Of a DNA stretch of 14,368 bases, positions 1-6,963 are shown piece by piece. Source of the stretch: an uncultured Blautia sp. (lineage in GTDB: Bacteria; Bacillota; Clostridia; Lachnospirales; Lachnospiraceae). The notes beneath the pieces are model-generated. The model had not been told where the DNA came from. It ran no database searches and saw nothing but the letters and a program-made list of their open reading frames with translations. The stretch lies in the NCBI GenBank assembly GCA_945872375.1, contig CAMBYR010000027.1:1-14368 (forward strand), given 5' to 3'. How positions within the stretch are numbered: the first letter of the stretch is position 1; the number at the start of each line of letters is the position of its first letter. The position numbers were made by a program, and so were the translations under genes.

Positions 1-11
1 ATTTTACCCTC

Positions 12-40
12 TTGACAAATATATCGGTTTGCGATATATT
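12..40 (+). promoter_or_regulatory. Promoter of the padR-DUF2812 operon
   Basis: TTGACA at 12-17 and TATATT at 35-40 are separated by exactly 17 bp, which is a near-consensus housekeeping promoter. Transcription would start near 47, about 50 nt before the padR start codon. The spacer and the -10 box are occupied by an inverted repeat (19-39), so a bound repressor would block polymerase directly. Confidence 0.85.
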
Positions 41-82
41 AAATTCACGATACATCAGAACACGATATATCGTGTCCCGATA
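19..82. promoter_or_regulatory. Probable PadR operator array
   Basis: Two inverted repeats flank the transcription start. One is ATATATCG (19-26) and CGATATAT (32-39) around a 5-bp centre. The other is the uninterrupted 16-bp palindrome ACACGATATATCGTGT (60-75). Further single CGATA half-sites occur at 48-52 and 78-82, so six CGATA/TATCG half-sites lie in about 60 bp. PadR-family repressors commonly bind dyads in their own promoter. That this PadR binds here is inferred from position and symmetry. Confidence 0.7.
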
Positions 83-98
83 AAAAGGAGATGAACCT

Positions 99-410
99 AT
101 GGAAAAAGAAATTCCATTAACAGAAGCCGTCTACTATATCCTCCTTGCCGTCCGAAAACCCAATCACGGCTACGGAATTATCCAGGAAGTAGAGCAGCTT
201 ACAGGCGGACGCGTCACACTGGGGGCCGGCACTCTGTACGGCGCCATCCAGACTCTTCAGAAAAAAGGCTGGATTCAGATTTACAGTGTGGACACCGAAT
301 CACGAAAAAAGAAAGAATACCTCATTACGGATTCCGGAAAAGAGGTATTTTGCGAAGAGACCCTTCGCCTCAGGGAACTATTAAAAAATGCAGAATTGAT
401 GGGGGAATAA
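99..410 (+). CDS. PadR-family transcriptional repressor
   Basis: This 103-residue protein is a short (PadR-s1 type) winged-helix regulator. The N-terminal part LTEAVYYILLAVRKPNHGYG and the segment GTLYGAIQTLQKKGWI (about residues 44-59) are the family hallmarks: first helix, HGYG turn, recognition helix TLYGAIQTL and the following wing. The C-terminal helix (about 83-100) would form the dimer interface. The start is set by AAGGAG at 85-90, 8 nt before ATG. The protein is cytoplasmic and presumably represses its own operon through the CGATA repeats upstream. The following gene, a DUF2812 membrane protein, begins 3 nt after the stop codon; PadR-DUF2812 pairs are common in Clostridia. The inducing signal is unknown; in relatives such pairs often respond to membrane-active compounds, but nothing here identifies the ligand. 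Confidence 0.93.
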   Translation: MEKEIPLTEAVYYILLAVRKPNHGYGIIQEVEQLTGGRVTLGAGTLYGAIQTLQKKGWIQIYSVDTESRKKKEYLITDSGKEVFCEETLRLRELLKNAELMGE

Positions 411-413
411 CAC

Positions 414-1112
414 ATGTATAAATTCCGACTTTATTTTGACAAAGATGCCGAAACCAAATGGCTGAACGAGATGTCCGCAAAGGGCTGGTCCATGGAACAT
501 TTTTTTACCGGCCTGTATCATTTCAAGCCCTGCGATCCGGGCAAATATACATATCAGATCGATCTGGTAAACCGTCCCTTTTCCGTCAGCAGCGACTACC
601 GGGAATTCATGGAGGATACCGGCGCAGAGATCCTGCAGTCCTGGGGATTCTGGGTCATTCTTCGCAGGCTTTCCTCTCAGGGATCCTTTGAGCTTTATAC
701 CGATGTGGACTCCAGTATCCAGCATTACACCAAAATCCTGCGAATGTTCAAATGTGTTGCCATTCTGGAGCTCCTCGTCCTGTTTTTCGAATTCTGGGCA
801 GGTCTTCAGGGCGTAACGGTGGGTTATGTATGCTCCCTGCTGATTTTTGCGATGTTTCTTGGCATTCTCAGCATTATCAACCAGACGAAAAAAGTTCTGT
901 ATCATCTGAAGGAACAAAAAGGAGAGGCAGTCCCCGAATCGGATCAGAGAACCGTTTCCATGCTGCTTCCCCCAGGGCTCCTGCTCAACTGTGCAGCGCT
1001 TTTTCTTCAGGGACATATTCCGGATCTCCTTCATCACGCAGTCCAGATTGCAGCTCTTGCAATGATTCTTGTGGGAATCTATCAGACCGCCAAAAAGCGA
1101 AGATTCCACTGA
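414..1112 (+). CDS. DUF2812 domain-containing membrane protein
   Basis: The 232-residue product begins with the soluble DUF2812 domain (about residues 1-100), recognisable from the opening YKFRLYFDKDAETKWLNEMSAKGW and the aromatic-rich segment around residues 30-80. Four likely membrane helices follow at about 111-129, 133-155, 182-200 and 206-224, with a charged tail KKRRFH. GGGGGA (401-406), overlapping the end of padR, serves as ribosome site. The 3-nt gap to padR means co-transcription and probably coupled translation. The family has no established biochemical role. Constant association with PadR repressors suggests a sensor, anti-regulator or membrane-stress function, but that is inference. 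No terminator is visible after it. Confidence 0.9.
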   Translation: MYKFRLYFDKDAETKWLNEMSAKGWSMEHFFTGLYHFKPCDPGKYTYQIDLVNRPFSVSSDYREFMEDTGAEILQSWGFWVILRRLSSQGSFELYTDVDSSIQHYTKILRMFKCVAILELLVLFFEFWAGLQGVTVGYVCSLLIFAMFLGILSIINQTKKVLYHLKEQKGEAVPESDQRTVSMLLPPGLLLNCAALFLQGHIPDLLHHAVQIAALAMILVGIYQTAKKRRFH

Positions 1113-1168
1113 GTCCCTTTCTCCCGTATCCGTCTGGATTTCGTACAAATATTCCCGTCTTTTGTATA

Positions 1169-1197
1169 TTGTCTTCGAAAAAACGGAGTGCTATACT
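1169..1197 (+). promoter_or_regulatory. Promoter of the MATE transporter gene
   Basis: TTGTCT (1169-1174) and TATACT (1192-1197) are spaced by 17 bp. Predicted transcription start is near 1204, giving a leader of about 73 nt that begins immediately before the dyad at 1210-1252. This separates the MATE gene from the padR operon. Confidence 0.65.
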
Positions 1198-1209
1198 CAA
1201 CCGCAAATC

Positions 1210-1252
1210 GTAATTGTTCCGCACACACCTCCATTTTGTACGGAACAATTAC
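1210..1252. promoter_or_regulatory. 12-bp dyad in the MATE gene leader
   Basis: GTAATTGTTCCG (1210-1221) and CGGAACAATTAC (1241-1252) are perfect 12-bp inverted arms separated by 19 nt. The element lies just after the predicted transcription start and ends 13 nt before the ribosome site GAGGTGAT (1266-1273). There is no U-tract after it, so it is not an intrinsic terminator. It could be a repressor operator acting as a roadblock (MarR/TetR-like dyads are usual near exporter genes), or an RNA hairpin in the 5' leader. Which one cannot be decided from sequence. Confidence 0.6.
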
Positions 1253-1276
1253 CAGTAATCTTCTTGAGGTGATAAT

Positions 1277-2638
1277 ATGGCAGCTCGTATCAAAAATATG
1301 ACAGCAGGAAAACCGGTCTCCCTGATCGTGGCCTTTGCTCTTCCTTTGATGATCGGCAATGTATTTCAGCAGCTTTATTCCGTAGTAGACAGCATGGTAG
1401 TGGGAAAATCGCTTGGTGTCAGCGCCCTCGCCGGACTTGGTGCCGCGAGCTGGCCCAACTGGGTGATCCTCGGCATTCTCCAGGGACTTACACAGGGTTT
1501 TTCCATCCTGATTTCCCAGGCATTCGGCGCAAAGGACACTGATCGGCTCCGCACCGTTCTCGGAAATGCCGTGATCCTCTCGTCGATCAGTGCTGTCATT
1601 CTCCTTGCAGCCGGCCAGCTTGGCGTTCTTCCCATACTCCGGCTCCTGAAAACTCCCGATGAAGTCGTTCCCTATGCACTTTTATATCTGAGGATCTGTT
1701 TCATCGGCATACCCGTGATCACAGCCTACAACCTGCTGGCAGCCATTCTGAGGGCTCTTGGAGACGGTCAGACGCCCCTTCGTGCGATGATGGTGGCTTC
1801 TGTCATCAACGTGGTTCTGGACCTTTTATTCGTTCCTGTGCTTGGCCTTGGAATTGCCGGCGCCGCATGTGCTACCCTGATCGCACAGCTCTGCTCCTGC
1901 ATCTACTGTTTTTATTATATACGGAAAATCGAGCTTTTGTTTCTTCAGAGGGAACATCTCCGGCTTCGTCCGCGGCTGGTGGGTTCCATGCTTGCCATCA
2001 GTGCACCCATGGCTCTTCAGAACCTTCTGATCGCAGGCGGCGGCATGATCGTCCAGTCCGTTGTCAATCGATTCAGCCTGGTGTTCATTGCAGGCTTTAC
2101 AGCCGGAAGCAAGCTCCACGGTGTTCTGGAGATCGCCACCTCTTCCTATGGCTTTGCCATGACCACCTATGTGGGACAGAATCTGGGGGCACGGCGCATG
2201 GACCGGATTCACAAAGGCGTCCGTTCCGCCATCGGTGTGGCAGTGTTGACCTCCGTGATCATTTCCGCTGTTATGCTGCTTCTTGGCAGATGGATTCTGG
2301 GAGGCTTCGTGTCCGGCACCGCCGAAGAAGTATCCAGAACCATAGATGTTGCATATCGTTATCTGACGATCATGTGCATCTGCCTGCCGGTCCTGTATCT
2401 TCTTTATATTTTCCGTTCCTCCATTCAGGGAATGGGAAATACCGTGCTTCCCATGGTTTCCGCCATTGCAGAGCTTCTGATGCGTACAGGCTCCGCGCTG
2501 ATCCTCTCCTCTTATATTGGAGAAACCGGCGTATTCCTTGCCGAGGTACTTGCATGGGCCGGCGCCGATGTGGTTCTGATCACCAGTTATTTTATTACCA
2601 TCCGTAAAACAGAGGCTCTCTTGCATACCGATCGCTGA
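1277..2638 (+). CDS. MATE-family multidrug efflux transporter
   Basis: This 453-residue polytopic membrane protein has the usual MATE length and the two-half repeat structure. The opening segment with MTAGKPVSLIVAFALPLM, then GNVFQQLYSVVDSMVVG (about 28-44) is the typical first helix and loop of the NorM/DinF-like bacterial group. The second half has its counterpart around residues 235-260 (PMALQNLLIAGGGMIVQSVVN). About twelve hydrophobic helices are present. MATE proteins export cationic drugs or metabolites using a Na+ or H+ gradient across the cytoplasmic membrane; the substrate here is unknown. GAGGTGAT (1266-1273) sets the start. It has its own promoter and a leader dyad, and it follows the padR operon in the same direction, so partial read-through is possible. 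No frame damage is seen. Confidence 0.95.
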   Translation: MAARIKNMTAGKPVSLIVAFALPLMIGNVFQQLYSVVDSMVVGKSLGVSALAGLGAASWPNWVILGILQGLTQGFSILISQAFGAKDTDRLRTVLGNAVILSSISAVILLAAGQLGVLPILRLLKTPDEVVPYALLYLRICFIGIPVITAYNLLAAILRALGDGQTPLRAMMVASVINVVLDLLFVPVLGLGIAGAACATLIAQLCSCIYCFYYIRKIELLFLQREHLRLRPRLVGSMLAISAPMALQNLLIAGGGMIVQSVVNRFSLVFIAGFTAGSKLHGVLEIATSSYGFAMTTYVGQNLGARRMDRIHKGVRSAIGVAVLTSVIISAVMLLLGRWILGGFVSGTAEEVSRTIDVAYRYLTIMCICLPVLYLLYIFRSSIQGMGNTVLPMVSAIAELLMRTGSALILSSYIGETGVFLAEVLAWAGADVVLITSYFITIRKTEALLHTDR

Positions 2639-2664
2639 TCCAAAAGCATATCTAAAAAAAAACC

Positions 2665-2694
2665 TTTACATTTTCTGCCCCGCCGTCCTATACT
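2665..2694 (+). promoter_or_regulatory. Promoter of the AraC-family gene
   Basis: TTTACA (2665-2670) and TATACT (2689-2694) are separated by 18 bp. Transcription would start about 16 nt before the start codon at 2717, close to the ribosome site TAGGAGGT (2703-2710). The leader is therefore very short. Confidence 0.6.
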
Positions 2695-2716
2695 GTTACT
2701 GATAGGAGGTGCGGGC

Positions 2717-3619
2717 ATGAAAACAGATTTCGAAGAAAAAGTCATACATGGTTCTTTTTTATTTCCCTTTCAATATTTCCATTCCCACCGGAATTCCACT
2801 GTAAAAATACTGGTTCCCTGCCATTGGCACGAAAATACAGAAATTCTTTTTATTGAAAACGGTCCTCTCCAGATTATTATTGACGGGATCTCCTTTACGG
2901 GAAATACCGGCGATATTTTCTTTTTTAATCCGGAAAGATTCCATCAGATCAATGGAACAAAGCTGGATAACTCCTATTATTCTTTTGTGTTCTCCCTGTC
3001 CATGCTGGATTTTCAGACAGAAGATTACACGCAGGCGGCTCTGATCCGGCCTTTATGCAGGGAACGCTGGTTTCCCTCCAGGGTCTCTTCTGAAACTCCA
3101 GGCTATCCGGAGCTTCTGCAAATCATGCATACCCTCCGTGATCTGAGCGTCAACCGGCCTGCAGCCTTTCAGCTTCTCATCAAGGCAGAGCTTTACCGTC
3201 TGATCGCCATACTGGAACAGCATGGTCTTTTTCTGCTGGAATCCTCTCAGATTTCCAGAAGTCATTCTCAGACGGCACTGCGGCTGAAGGAGGTCCTTCA
3301 ATATGTGGCTGAACATTATCAGGAAAATATTACTCTGGAGCAGGCTGCTTCTGTTATGCACATGACCCCCAAATATTTTTCCAATTACTTTTCCTCCACA
3401 TTCCATATCAGCTTTGTCCAGTATCTGAATCGTTACCGCATAGAAAAAGCCTGCCTCCTCCTGCAGACCACCGATATGCCGGTGATGGAAGCAGGCTTTG
3501 AGGCAGGCTATGAAAATTTCAGTTACTTTATACGGCGTTTTAAGGAATTCCAGGGCTGTACGCCTTCCGATTACAGAAAAAGACTGAATCATCCGGAAGC
3601 CTGGAAAGCCGGTTTATGA
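2717..3619 (+). CDS. AraC-family transcriptional regulator with N-terminal cupin domain
   Basis: The 300-residue protein has the standard two-domain plan. Residues about 30-100 form a cupin-like sensor, with the H-x-H motif of CHWHENTEILFIENG and later GDIFFFNPERFHQ. Residues about 188-290 are the double helix-turn-helix AraC/XylS domain: ITLEQAASVMHMTPKYFSNYF is the first HTH, and GFEAGYENFSYFIRRFKEFQGCTPSDYR is the second HTH with the family signature. Such proteins usually activate carbohydrate genes in response to a sugar. It converges on a GH13 glucosidase gene, and the two coding ends overlap by 6 bp (3614-3619). It may control that gene, but only the proximity supports this. The strong Shine-Dalgarno at 2703-2710 fixes the start. 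Confidence 0.94.
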   Translation: MKTDFEEKVIHGSFLFPFQYFHSHRNSTVKILVPCHWHENTEILFIENGPLQIIIDGISFTGNTGDIFFFNPERFHQINGTKLDNSYYSFVFSLSMLDFQTEDYTQAALIRPLCRERWFPSRVSSETPGYPELLQIMHTLRDLSVNRPAAFQLLIKAELYRLIAILEQHGLFLLESSQISRSHSQTALRLKEVLQYVAEHYQENITLEQAASVMHMTPKYFSNYFSSTFHISFVQYLNRYRIEKACLLLQTTDMPVMEAGFEAGYENFSYFIRRFKEFQGCTPSDYRKRLNHPEAWKAGL

Positions 3620-3637
3620 TCTGCTGCAGATCATAAA
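3613..3637. repeat. 25-bp near-perfect palindrome spanning two convergent stop codons
   Basis: TTTATGATCTGC (3613-3624) and GCAGATCATAAA (3626-3637) are perfect 12-bp arms around one central base. As RNA it could fold on either strand into a 10-bp stem with a 5-nt loop. It contains the stop codons of both the AraC gene (3617-3619) and the GH13 gene (3614-3616). No U-tract follows on either strand, so it is not a classical terminator. It may still help to separate or stop the two converging transcripts. Confidence 0.6.
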
Positions 3638-5164
3638 GCTGCAGGCAGGAACAGTCAGGACTCCGTCCTTCCAGTCTGCTTCTCCGTGCCAGGACATCAG
3701 CACTTTTCCAGGTGCTTCCAAAAGCTTGCAGGATGCACTCTTTTCAGACGGATTGAGAATTACAATTACAGATTGTTTTTCATCAAATCTTTCATATACA
3801 AAGGGATACGCCTGTTTCTCCGCATAAAGCATACGGATATCGCCTCTGCTCTGCAGAGCGGTATTACTATGGCGCAGTTCCACCAGACTCTTTACCATAT
3901 TCAAAAGAGACTCCGGATCATTCTGCTGTTCTTCTACCGTCGGATAATCCTCGGAAGCATCCACCGGCAGGTACAGTTCCGAAGGTGCCGACGACGAAAA
4001 GCCGGCATTGATCTTCCTTTCCCACTGCATCGGTGTTCTGGAACCGGTACGGTCATAAGCGCCCTCTTTGGAGACCAGATTTTCCACGTAGCGCATACCG
4101 ATCTCATCGCCATAATAAATGTACGGACATCCCGGCATAGTCAGAAGAAATGCAAACGCGATCTTCATTTCTTCCGGATCCAGAGTCAGTCTCATACGCT
4201 TCATATCATGATTGCCGGACGGAATACAGCTGAATCCCTTCCCGTTCATCTTTTGATGTGTTTCCATGTAGGTCTTTGCAAATTCAGAAATATCGCCTGT
4301 TCCTTTTCTGGAAAAATACGGATTTGTCCGGAACAGGTCCATATAATGGGTGGGACCATTGTGCAGAAGAAAATCCATATGAAATCCTGCGTCCAGAGCA
4401 ACCTTCGGATCTCCCCACTCAGACACAAGCACGGCCTCCGGATATTTTTCATCCAGGAATTTCCGGATCTTCTGCCAGAGAAGCTTTGTCCATCTGGAAT
4501 CAGGATCCGCTTTTACCAGGCTTCCTGCCATATCCACACGAAAGCCGTCACATCCCAGGTCCAGCCAGAAGGACATCACATCCTGAAGGATCAGGCGCCC
4601 TTCTTCTGCTTCCGGAGAATCCGCTGCAAACTGCCAGTCCTCCGTCACCTCTCCGAAACCATAATTCAGGGCAGGCTGCGTGGAAAAGCAGTTCACCGCT
4701 GCAGCACCGTCTCTCTCACTGATTCCACGAAGCCATCCTCTTACTCCCGGGGTGTTGTTATCTCCCTTCACGACTGAATCTGTCCATACATACCGGTCTG
4801 TGTATGCGTTCCGTTCTGCTTTGCAGGATTCCTGAAACCATCTGCATTCCAGAGAAGTGTGTCCTGCCACAAGATCCAGCAGTACACGAATTCCCCTTTT
4901 ATGGGCCTCGTCAAACAGGATTTTCAGATCTTCATTTGTTCCATAACGCGGTGCTGCTTTATAATAATCTGTCACATCATATCCTGCATCATGAAAAGAA
5001 GATTCGAAACAGGGATTCATCCAGATGGCATTGCAGCCCAGACTCCGAATATAATCCAGGCGCCGGATAATTCCCTGAAAATCTCCGATTCCATCTCCAT
5101 TGCTATCCTGAAAAGACTGTGGATAAACTTCGTAAAAAACAGCATCATCAAGCCATTTTGCCAT
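3614..5164 (-). CDS. GH13 alpha-glucosidase-like glycoside hydrolase
   Basis: The product is a 516-residue alpha-amylase superfamily enzyme. No signal peptide is seen, so it is likely cytoplasmic and acts on imported alpha-glucosides. Numbering from the upstream ATG (add 2), DSNGDGIGD (22-30) is the calcium loop. DLVAGH (99-104) is conserved region I. GFRVD places the nucleophile at Asp213, VSEWGD the acid/base at Glu251, and GNHD the third carboxylate at Asp322. All catalytic residues are present. Region I has Gly where most relatives have Asn (DLVxNH). An upstream ATG (5168-5170) is in frame, but GGAGGT (5171-5176) abuts it directly; the ATG at 5162-5164 sits at proper spacing and was chosen. 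Exact specificity (oligo-1,6-glucosidase, trehalose-type or other) cannot be assigned. Confidence 0.93.
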   Translation of the reverse strand: MAKWLDDAVFYEVYPQSFQDSNGDGIGDFQGIIRRLDYIRSLGCNAIWMNPCFESSFHDAGYDVTDYYKAAPRYGTNEDLKILFDEAHKRGIRVLLDLVAGHTSLECRWFQESCKAERNAYTDRYVWTDSVVKGDNNTPGVRGWLRGISERDGAAAVNCFSTQPALNYGFGEVTEDWQFAADSPEAEEGRLILQDVMSFWLDLGCDGFRVDMAGSLVKADPDSRWTKLLWQKIRKFLDEKYPEAVLVSEWGDPKVALDAGFHMDFLLHNGPTHYMDLFRTNPYFSRKGTGDISEFAKTYMETHQKMNGKGFSCIPSGNHDMKRMRLTLDPEEMKIAFAFLLTMPGCPYIYYGDEIGMRYVENLVSKEGAYDRTGSRTPMQWERKINAGFSSSAPSELYLPVDASEDYPTVEEQQNDPESLLNMVKSLVELRHSNTALQSRGDIRMLYAEKQAYPFVYERFDEKQSVIVILNPSEKSASCKLLEAPGKVLMSWHGEADWKDGVLTVPACSFMICSRS

Positions 5165-5194
5165 AATCATACCTCCGATATTTTCTCTCTGACC

Positions 5195-5213
5195 GTAACT
5201 GTCCCGCAGTTAC
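5195..5213. promoter_or_regulatory. Dyad in the GH13 leader, possible operator
   Basis: GTAACTG (5195-5201) and CAGTTAC (5207-5213) are perfect 7-bp arms around a 5-bp centre. The element is about 30 bp upstream of the GH13 start on the minus strand. An AT-rich TATTAT-like -10 region lies further upstream, near 5235-5245. Either an operator for a sugar regulator or a leader hairpin is possible. Confidence 0.4.
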
Positions 5214-5269
5214 ATCTAAACTATTCACTATCATATAATATCAGGGCTTCAGGCGCTTGCTTAATGGAA

Positions 5270-5309
5270 AGAAAAAATAATACAAAATCCACATTTCCCG
5301 TCAGGAAAT
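5270..5309 (-). terminator. Possible weak terminator after the HerA-like gene
   Basis: Immediately after the stop codon on the minus strand, ATTTCC and GGAAAT (5293-5298 and 5304-5309) form a 6-bp stem with a 5-nt loop. A U-rich but interrupted stretch follows, with the main run of U's only about 15 nt downstream (5272-5277). The stem is short and the U-run is displaced, so termination is uncertain. Confidence 0.35.
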
Positions 5310-6913
5310 TATTTTTTAAACAACGTGTTGAAAAGGCCCCTGCCTAAAGACGCACCCATGTTTCCGCCAAGCCGCTTGCCAAAGCTGCCGCCGAAGGTCT
5401 TTCCAACCGTATTTCCCAGTTCGCGTCCAATGGTTCCCGCCGCAGACCTGCCGGCCTGATTGATGGCACTGTTCACACGCTTCTGCTGTGCGGTTTCCTT
5501 TTTTTCCAGCTGTTTCAATCTGGCCGCTTCTTCCTTTTCCAGCTGCTTCTGTCTGGCCGCTTCCTCTTTTTCCAGCTGCTTCTGTCTGGCTTCTTCCTCT
5601 TTTTTCCGTTCTGCTTCTTCGGCGTCACTGATCGCCTTTCTCTGCAGAAATTCATAGGCGGAATCCCGGTCTATCGCTTCCTGATAACGGGAATACAGAA
5701 GATTTCCCCGAATCTGCGCTTCCCTTTCCGCTTCCGAAACAGCTCCCATCCGGCTCTGAGGCGGAAGAATCCTGCATTTCTTTACAATCGTAGGAATTCC
5801 CTCTTCATCCAGAACAGAGATCAGAGCCTGTCCAATACCAAGGCGGGTCATCTCTTCCAGCGTATCAAATTCCGGGTTCGCCCGAAAGGACTGCGCTGCG
5901 GCTTTGGCTCCCTTTTGCTCTGCCGGTGTGTAAGCATGAAGCGCATGCTGAATTTTATTTCCTAGCTGGCTTAAGACGCCGCCCGGAATATCTGCCGGAT
6001 TCTGTGTGATAAAGTAAATACCCACACCTTTGGACCGGATCAGCTTCACCACCTGCTCGATCTTTGCCAGCAGTGCCTTCGGCGCATCATCAAACAACAT
6101 ATGTGCTTCATCAAAAAAGAAGATCATTTTCGGTTTTTCACAATCGCCCGCTTCCGGAAGCATTTCAAAAAGTTCGGACATCATCCACAAAAGGAAGGTG
6201 GCATACATGACCGGATTCTGCATCAGTTCCCCACAGTCCAGAATAGAAATCCTGCCTTTTCCCTGCTCATCCGTGCAGATCCAGTCACGGATGTCCAGCG
6301 CCGGTTCTCCAAAGAACTGATCGCCTCCCACTGCCTCCAGCGCTGTTACGGCTCTGGTAATGGCTGCGATGCTCTGTTTGGACATATTTCCGTATTTCAG
6401 TGAGTATTCCTTTGCATTCTCGCTGACATACAGCAGCATGGAACGCAGATCCTTCGTATCGATCAGAAGAAGTTCTTCTTCATCTGCAATCTGAAAAAGG
6501 ATCGTCAGGATATCCGACTGCGTAGGATTAAGATTCATGATTCTTGACAAAAGCAGCGGTCCCATTTCCGAGATTGTTGTCCGAAGAGGCAGTCCCTTCT
6601 TTCCGAATACATCCCAGAATGTAACCGGATAGCCATGAAAATCAAAGCTTTCCAGCTTCATTTCCTCCAGCTGCTTCTGAATGGATCCGCTATTTTCTCC
6701 TGCCTGAAAGGTACCTGCCAGGTCGCCTTTGGCATCTGCCAGAAATACCGGAACGCCGCAGTCGCTGAAGGATTCTGCCAGCACCTTCAGGGTAACGGTC
6801 TTTCCGGTTCCGGTCGCGCCCGCGATCAGGCCGTGGCGATTGGCCATCCGCGGCAAAATATAAACGTTTTCTTCTCCTGATTTTCCGATGAGAATTTTCT
6901 GTTCCTGATACAT
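5309..6913 (-). CDS. DUF853 / HerA-like ATP-binding protein (YjgR type)
   Basis: This 534-residue P-loop ATPase belongs to the DUF853 family (E. coli YjgR), related to the HerA/FtsK helicase superfamily. GATGTGKT (32-39) is Walker A and MIFFFDEAH (263-271) is Walker B with a catalytic Glu. ITQNPADIP (302-310) matches the conserved Gln-containing sensor segment. From about 429 to 478 there is a charged coiled coil containing three 11-residue repeats (QLEKEEAARQK type). A Gly-rich tail (about 488-534) ends in LFNTLFKK; similar Gly-rich tails occur in family members. The GGAGGG site, 7 nt before ATG, fixes the start. It lies 50 nt downstream of mntP in the same direction, with a possible internal -10 (TATGAT, 6942-6947 minus). 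The cellular function of the family is not established. Confidence 0.92.
   Translation of the reverse strand: MYQEQKILIGKSGEENVYILPRMANRHGLIAGATGTGKTVTLKVLAESFSDCGVPVFLADAKGDLAGTFQAGENSGSIQKQLEEMKLESFDFHGYPVTFWDVFGKKGLPLRTTISEMGPLLLSRIMNLNPTQSDILTILFQIADEEELLLIDTKDLRSMLLYVSENAKEYSLKYGNMSKQSIAAITRAVTALEAVGGDQFFGEPALDIRDWICTDEQGKGRISILDCGELMQNPVMYATFLLWMMSELFEMLPEAGDCEKPKMIFFFDEAHMLFDDAPKALLAKIEQVVKLIRSKGVGIYFITQNPADIPGGVLSQLGNKIQHALHAYTPAEQKGAKAAAQSFRANPEFDTLEEMTRLGIGQALISVLDEEGIPTIVKKCRILPPQSRMGAVSEAEREAQIRGNLLYSRYQEAIDRDSAYEFLQRKAISDAEEAERKKEEEARQKQLEKEEAARQKQLEKEEAARLKQLEKKETAQQKRVNSAINQAGRSAAGTIGRELGNTVGKTFGGSFGKRLGGNMGASLGRGLFNTLFKK
5480..5578. repeat. Three 33-bp tandem repeats inside the HerA-like gene
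   Basis: Three in-frame 33-bp units encode residues 446-456, 457-467 and 468-478 (QLEKEEAARQK, QLEKEEAARLK, QLEKKETAQQK). The spacing was confirmed by the recurring CCAGCTG core at 5506, 5539 and 5572. An incomplete fourth unit precedes them. The nucleotide units are nearly identical, so copy number may vary between strains. Confidence 0.85.
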
Positions 6914-6963
6914 CCCTGACCCTCCGTTTTTTCTTTTTTACATCATACCATATTTCCGTCTTT

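Noticed and set aside
5119..5127. TGTGGATAA, the complement of a consensus DnaA box
   Set aside because: A single copy inside the GH13 coding region; no cluster, no AT-rich unwinding region and no intact dnaA nearby, so no origin is indicated.
5165..5170. Upstream ATG adding two residues to the GH13 enzyme
   Set aside because: The ribosome site GGAGGT touches this ATG, leaving no spacing; the ATG six bases further on has normal spacing.
5309..6913. HerA-like ATPase as part of an antiviral HerA system
   Set aside because: The sequence is of the DUF853/YjgR type, and no nuclease, SIR2 or other effector gene is adjacent. A defence role is not supported.
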